Source: DATGUN01 sp035301285 (GTDB lineage: Bacteria > Bacillota > Bacilli > Bacillales > Amphibacillaceae). From it: a DNA stretch of 64,000 nt. A model generated the notes under the pieces. It had not been told where the DNA came from. It did no database searches and saw only the letters and a list, made by a program, of their open reading frames with translations. The DNA lies in contig DATGUN010000007.1 of assembly GCA_035301285.1 (NCBI GenBank), positions 124,001 to 188,000 on the forward strand, read 5' to 3'. The translations under genes were made by a program, and so were the position numbers. Below, piece by piece: positions 60,230-64,000 of this stretch (the first letter of the stretch is position 1; every line of letters begins with the position of its first letter).

Positions 60230-61290
60230 GCCATCACCCCGTTTTCCAACTGCGATTTACGTTGCAAGAAAGATACGATATCTTTATAACTTAAGACACC
60301 GATCAATGTATCATCTTTAACAACCGGATAAAACATTTGTTCCCCATGTTCCATCACGTCCGCTGCTTCAAACAATGGCATGTTATTTGGCAACGTTTTT
60401 GTTTTTACGTTTGCACCATTGTGGACAGTGCTGATGTAAGCATGGTTTTTATCGTGGATAAAAAAGGTCCCTTCCTTTGGATAACCCGAATCATGTATAT
60501 CAGCCAGACTACGCATATGAGATGATTCCCTATCACATATGACATCAACAGCGGTCCGCCAGGGTGACTTTCTTTCCCCGATAAAATCTTTTACAAATGA
60601 TGTTTGAGGATGTAAAATCAATTGTTGAGGTGTGTCGATCTGGACAATTTCACCACTTTTCATTAAACAGATCCGATCACCTAACGCCATCGCCTCATCC
60701 ATATCATGTGTCACAAAGAGAATGGTTTTTTGGATTTCCTTTTGCAACAGTTGTATATCATGCTGAAGTTGTTCTCTGCTGATCGGATCCAGCGCACTGA
60801 ACGGCTCATCCATTAAAATGATATCCGGATCAGCTGCGAGAGCACGTATCACTCCTATCCGCTGCTGCTCACCACCTGAAAGTTCACCTGGCATCCGTTT
60901 TTTGTATGTTGATGGATCGAGGCCCACCATATCCAACAGTTCATTGCTCCGTTGCCTCATTTTTTTCCGTTTCCATTTTTTCATCTCAGGAACGATATGT
61001 ATATTTTCTTCGATAGTCAAATGAGGAAATAAAGCGATATCTTGTAATACATAACCAATATTCCATCTTAATTCATGTATGTTGAAGTTCTCTATATTCT
61101 CATCGTTGATCAAGATATGCCCGGAAGTCGGTTCAATCAATCGGTTGACCATCTTCATCGTAGTCGTCTTTCCACAACCACTGGGACCTATCAACGTCAC
61201 GAACTCGCCCTTGTCGACTCGCATTGAAAACCCCTTCAAAGCTTCTGTTCCATCGGAATATGTTTTATGTACATCTTTAAATTCAATCAC
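60226..61290 (-). CDS. ABC transporter ATPase with CBS domains (OpuCA/EgtV type)
   Basis: A 354-aa ATPase partner. Walker A is GPSGCGKTT (35-43), the signature LSGGEQQRIGV, and Walker B ILMDEPFSALD. The last 100 residues form a CBS module (SYKDIVSFLQ near the end), as in ionic-strength-sensing OpuA/OpuC ATPases and EgtV. Its stop overlaps the permease start (ATGA). It is first in a two-gene operon transcribed toward yneT. Confidence 0.92.
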   Translation of the reverse strand: MIEFKDVHKTYSDGTEALKGFSMRVDKGEFVTLIGPSGCGKTTTMKMVNRLIEPTSGHILINDENIENFNIHELRWNIGYVLQDIALFPHLTIEENIHIVPEMKKWKRKKMRQRSNELLDMVGLDPSTYKKRMPGELSGGEQQRIGVIRALAADPDIILMDEPFSALDPISREQLQHDIQLLQKEIQKTILFVTHDMDEAMALGDRICLMKSGEIVQIDTPQQLILHPQTSFVKDFIGERKSPWRTAVDVICDRESSHMRSLADIHDSGYPKEGTFFIHDKNHAYISTVHNGANVKTKTLPNNMPLFEAADVMEHGEQMFYPVVKDDTLIGVLSYKDIVSFLQRKSQLENGVMA

Positions 61291-61534
61291 TTATAAACAA
61301 CTCTTTTCGTATCGAATTTATAATTCTCGACTTATATCATCTTTACCCTTAATGGCCTGTCCAAAAACAAATCTTCTATCTTCCAGTTTGCATGAAGGCA
61401 GTATCCTTTTCAATAAAATTGGACAAATCATGACTTTAAGGTTCTTCTGGATGATACTTCATGATAAAATAGAATATATCTCTTACCAGTATTGGGTAAA
61501 CACATTCGAATCTCCATAAGAAAGTGGGTATGAA

Positions 61535-62116
61535 ATGGAATATGTTTTATTTATAATTACTGCATATATCTTAGGGTCCATTCCAACCGGATTAATCGTC
61601 GGTAAAATCGGCTTTAAAATAGATATACGCGAACATGGAAGCGGTAATCTCGGTGCAACGAACTCATTTCGAGTATTAGGCATAAAAGCTGGGATCATTG
61701 TGGTTCTCGGTGATATCCTGAAAGGAACCGGTGCAACATTATTACCTTTATTGGTGGAAGCAGACTTGAATCGTCTTATCATCGGTTTATTTGCCGTATT
61801 GGGTCATACATACCCATTATTCGCGAAATTCAGGGGAGGAAAAGCAGTTGCCACATCAGGGGGGATCATATTGGGAATCAACCCTATTTTATTTGTAATC
61901 ATGGTTGCGACATTCATCATTGCGTTGTATATCTCCAAATATGTATCCCTTTCATCGATGATTACAGGGATTGTATCCATCATAGCTGCGATTATCTTTA
62001 AAGATATTACTTTAATCATTGTAATCAGTGTATTGACCATTTTTGTGTTCTATCGACATAAAGACAACATCAAACGAATCAAAAATAAAACAGAGCCAAA
62101 AATTACATGGCTATAA
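61535..62116 (+). CDS. plsY: Acyl-phosphate glycerol-3-phosphate acyltransferase
   Basis: PlsY makes lysophosphatidic acid from acyl-phosphate and glycerol-3-phosphate at the membrane. The 193-aa product, with about five helices, has the three cytoplasmic motifs: GSIPTGLIVGK, DIREHGSGNLGATNSFRVLG and KFRGGKAVATSGG. It is divergent from the transporter operon. In B. subtilis it is yneS, beside yneT and parE, so the region is conserved apart from the transporter insert. Confidence 0.95.
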   Translation: MEYVLFIITAYILGSIPTGLIVGKIGFKIDIREHGSGNLGATNSFRVLGIKAGIIVVLGDILKGTGATLLPLLVEADLNRLIIGLFAVLGHTYPLFAKFRGGKAVATSGGIILGINPILFVIMVATFIIALYISKYVSLSSMITGIVSIIAAIIFKDITLIIVISVLTIFVFYRHKDNIKRIKNKTEPKITWL

Positions 62117-62239
62117 TCCATATGAATCAATCAATTGAATATTATCCATTTACCTCGTATACTTTGGTTACACGTTGAAAATGGAGGTTTGAAATGCGGT
62201 TATATGAACAGATCTCCCTCTGCAAAGGAACTGATTGTC

Positions 62240-62485
62240 GTGAAATATATTTTTATCGGATTGATTAAATTTTATCAAAAAGCCATCAGCCCATTGAAAC
62301 CTCGGACCTGCCGATTTTATCCAACTTGTTCCGAATACGGACTCGAAGCTTTCAAACGTTTCGGTGCACTGAAGGGAGCTTACTTAACAATCATACGTAT
62401 TGGGAAGTGTCATCCTTTTCATCGTGGAGGAGTCGATTTGGTACCCGAGAAGAAAAAGAATCATGATTTACAAAAACACATATGA
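62240..62485 (+). CDS. yidD: Membrane protein insertion efficiency factor YidD
   Basis: An 81-aa protein with the YidD signature: FIGLIKFYQKAISPLKPRTC, RFYPTCSEYGLEAFKRFG and KCHPFHRGGVDLVP, with three conserved cysteines. It aids insertion of proteins into the membrane. The start is GTG 62240 (MKYIFIGLIKF), after AAAGGAACTGA. The frame runs further upstream without family similarity. It is an insertion relative to the B. subtilis order between plsY and yneR. Confidence 0.88.
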   Translation: MKYIFIGLIKFYQKAISPLKPRTCRFYPTCSEYGLEAFKRFGALKGAYLTIIRIGKCHPFHRGGVDLVPEKKKNHDLQKHI

Positions 62486-62499
62486 GGAGGTTGTTGACT

Positions 62500-62787
62500 T
62501 TGAAAATAACAGTCAGTAAAGTCGCAGCCAATTGGTATAAACAAGAACTTTCCATCCAACCAAAAGACAACATTCAGTTTTTTGTTCGATATGGTGGAGT
62601 AGGTGGAATTGTACCGGGGTTTTCCTTGGGGATGCAAATTAACACACCAGAGGATCCACATGCTACAACAACAGTGGAAGGTGTTACATTTTTTATTGAG
62701 CAAAAGGATGCATGGTATTTTGCCGATAAAGACCTGAAAATTCAAATGAACCACAAAGTGAACGAACCGGAATTTAGCTATTCATAA
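62500..62787 (+). CDS. yneR: HesB/IscA-like protein YneR
   Basis: A 95-aa HesB/YadR/YfhF-type beta-rich protein. KITVSKVAANWYKQEL and FFVRYGGVGGIVPGFSLG match YneR of the same length. The cysteines needed for Fe-S scaffold work in IscA are missing, so its role is unknown. Translation starts at TTG 62500, 9 nt after GAGGAGG. It follows yidD by 14 bp. Confidence 0.85.
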   Translation: MKITVSKVAANWYKQELSIQPKDNIQFFVRYGGVGGIVPGFSLGMQINTPEDPHATTTVEGVTFFIEQKDAWYFADKDLKIQMNHKVNEPEFSYS

Positions 62788-62806
62788 CGTAAAAGCCTTT
62801 AAAGGA

Positions 62807-62863
62807 CGGAGATGGGACACATACAGGGCGATGGTATAATAATTCCCTGTTTCCATCCCCGTT
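62807..62863. repeat. Intergenic inverted repeat between yneR and yneQ
   Basis: Nested arms ACGG/CCGT, GATGG/CCATC and ACAGGG/CCCTGT fold a 57-nt hairpin between converging genes. It lacks a good T-tract, so it is a weak bidirectional terminator or an element. Confidence 0.45.
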
Positions 62864-62906
62864 ATATAAACAAACGGAAACGTCGAAACTAATCGCATTT
62901 TCACTG

Positions 62907-63206
62907 TTACAATCGAAACCTACGCAATTGTTCATGTTGATTTTCCTCGATTAAAATACGTTTTTGAAGATCACCAAACAGATCAAAATGAGGATAATTC
63001 AAATCATGATCTATCCAACTCGCTTGGAGCCCATGCTGTTTCCCCCATTCTTTTAGCTTAGCAATATCCGCACAGCCTACTTTTGTGACGGTATAGCAAC
63101 CCGGAAAACGTTTATCCATCCAATAATGTGTCAAAAAAGCAATGTCTCCATTTTTGACAGCATTTTTCCATCGATGTAGTTCGTCCCGTTTTATACCAAA
63201 TGCCAT
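62907..63206 (-). CDS. yneQ: YneQ-like hypothetical protein
   Basis: A 99-aa protein with no recognised domain, assigned by length and by its place directly after the YneP thioesterase as in B. subtilis. KRDELHRWKNAVKNGDIAFL and FPGCYTVTKVGCADIAKLKE are its most distinctive segments. The start ATG 63206 shares one base with the yneP stop (TAATG), so translation is coupled. Confidence 0.75.
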   Translation of the reverse strand: MAFGIKRDELHRWKNAVKNGDIAFLTHYWMDKRFPGCYTVTKVGCADIAKLKEWGKQHGLQASWIDHDLNYPHFDLFGDLQKRILIEENQHEQLRRFRL

Positions 63207-63637
63207 TATGATTCCCTCTCTATTTCCCGTGTATAGGCTGCATGCCAATCCGGGAAAGCTTTTCTCAATGATAAGGGCCGGAATGTATCTTTTTTGACAA
63301 TGACATGAGTCGTTGTACCGGTCACGGCTACCTTCCCATTTTCTCCTATTACGTTATAGCCGTATACCGATCGAATCCCATCATATTTTTCCAGCCATGT
63401 TTCCACAACGACCGATTCCCCGTAACGTATAGCCGATTTGTATGTAACATGTGCATCGATCACAGGTGAGACGACATCATGCTTTTCCATATCTGCATAA
63501 CAAAAACCCAATTCCTCGATAAATTTCGTCCTTCCTATCTCAAACCATACCAAATAGTTCCCATGATACACGACTCCCATTTGATCTGTTTCCTGATAGC
63601 GGACTTCTATTGTTGTATGTACTTTGTGCAATGTCAT
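63206..63637 (-). CDS. yneP: Acyl-CoA thioesterase YneP (4HBT hot-dog fold)
   Basis: A 143-aa hot-dog thioesterase. The catalytic segment is ETDQMGVVYHGNYLVWFEIG, with the Asp-x-x-Gly-x-x-x-His pattern of 4-hydroxybenzoyl-CoA thioesterases. The acyl-CoA substrate is unknown. ATG 63637 follows AAGGGAG; an earlier start would add eight residues with no ribosome site. It precedes yneQ by translational coupling. Confidence 0.88.
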   Translation of the reverse strand: MTLHKVHTTIEVRYQETDQMGVVYHGNYLVWFEIGRTKFIEELGFCYADMEKHDVVSPVIDAHVTYKSAIRYGESVVVETWLEKYDGIRSVYGYNVIGENGKVAVTGTTTHVIVKKDTFRPLSLRKAFPDWHAAYTREIERES

Positions 63638-63726
63638 GTATTCTCCCTTCGAAAATCTCAATGTAACACAATCTATATTTTATCACAAACCCGAATTATA
63701 TTTAAAAAATAGACCTGTCATGATAG

Positions 63727-63763
63727 TAAAAACCTCAAACAATGTGGTTGCTTGAGGTTTTGA
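63727..63763 (-). terminator. Terminator of tlp
   Basis: AAAACCTCAA and TTGAGGTTTT form a 10-bp stem with T- and A-rich flanks, just after the tlp stop. Confidence 0.85.
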
Positions 63764-63766
63764 TTA

Positions 63767-63994
63767 CTAATCCCGATATTCAGCTTCATCTTCCATTTCT
63801 TTTTGAAAGCTATCGATGGCTTCCTTACGACGTTTGTTTTTAGATTTTAAGGCTTGTTGCTCGTCACCGGATAAGTGCTCCATCGTTTCTTGTGACTTTT
63901 CGATGTTTTGTGCAGTATCTTCCGCCATCGATTGCAACTTTTCGTAATTGTCACTGCGATCATCCGGCTTGGGTTTTTTATCATGTTTTGCCAT
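63767..63994 (-). CDS. tlp: Small acid-soluble spore protein Tlp
   Basis: A 75-aa hydrophilic helical protein. PDDRSDNYEKLQSMAEDTAQ, NIEKSQETMEHLSGDEQQ and KNKRRKEAIDSFQKEMEDE match the Tlp family of minor spore proteins, expressed in the forespore in B. subtilis. Position next to yneP agrees. The start codon lies at the window's right edge, and its promoter is outside. Confidence 0.92.
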   Translation of the reverse strand: MAKHDKKPKPDDRSDNYEKLQSMAEDTAQNIEKSQETMEHLSGDEQQALKSKNKRRKEAIDSFQKEMEDEAEYRD

Positions 63995-64000
63995 TTTTGA

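Noticed and set aside
1..64000. tRNA, rRNA, transposase, prophage or toxin-antitoxin modules
   Set aside because: None could be recognised; the only structured RNA gene with certainty is rnpB, and the lone XRE gene has no toxin partner.

Overview
This window is a chromosomal segment from a low-GC, endospore-forming Bacillota of the family Bacillaceae. Gene order closely follows two Bacillus subtilis chromosomal regions: ypiF-qcrABC-ypjABCD-dapB-mgsA-bshA-cca-birA-dinG-ypmB-aspB-asnS-dnaD-nth-ponA-recU-yppE-gpsB-rnpB-ypsC, and tlp-yneP-yneQ-yneR-plsY-yneT-parE-parC. Spore genes (tlp, a DUF1657 gene) support a spore former. Very acidic low-complexity tails and linkers on exported proteins (QcrC, PBP1, an NlpC/P60 hydrolase) suggest a halotolerant or halophilic lineage (Virgibacillus/Lentibacillus/Oceanobacillus-like); the genus cannot be fixed from the sequence.

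Layout. 1-3.7 kb: menaquinol:cytochrome c reductase operon plus ypjA and a shrunken ypjB. 3.7-9.7 kb: YitT-type membrane protein, MazG-like pyrophosphohydrolase, then dapB-mgsA-bshA-cca-birA (lysine/cell wall, methylglyoxal, bacillithiol, tRNA CCA end, biotin ligase). 9.7-17.7 kb: an unassigned structured RNA, then dinG-ypmB-aspB-asnS-dnaD-nth. 17.8-25.1 kb: ponA-recU (minus), small genes, cdd, gpsB, RNase P RNA and an rRNA methylase. 25.4-31.7 kb: type III polyketide synthase with its methyltransferase, cold shock protein, fhs-HD hydrolase, NlpC/P60 hydrolase and dfrA. 31.7-36.9 kb: mobA, two tandem tatA genes, tatC, yozE, yolD, fused msrAB, ferredoxin and acylphosphatase. 37.0-37.4 kb: a small XRE regulator behind a striking five-unit, exactly 16-bp-spaced palindrome array. 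37.9-46.4 kb (minus): DUF1657, dsdA, methyltransferase, ykqA, 5'-3' exonuclease, double dynamin, CBS protein. 46.5-53.3 kb (minus): a complete leucine/isovalerate catabolic operon (yngE-F-G-HB-HA-J) with a TetR regulator and two palindromic operators. 53.5-64 kb: parC-parE, yneT, a fused permease/binding-protein ABC transporter, plsY, yidD, yneR, yneQ, yneP and tlp.

Several genes connect functionally. BirA can biotinylate the YngHB carrier. TatA/TatC are the probable export route of the Rieske protein QcrA. RecU/PonA, GpsB and DynA all act on the cell envelope or chromosome segregation. No rRNA or tRNA genes, transposases, prophage genes or CRISPR arrays were seen.

The points most worth a second look are the 16-bp operator/hairpin array before the XRE gene, the unassigned RNA between birA and dinG, several genes whose Shine-Dalgarno site is followed by a non-NTG codon (ypjB, tetR, parE), the ypjB ectodomain loss, and the twin operators of the leucine operon.
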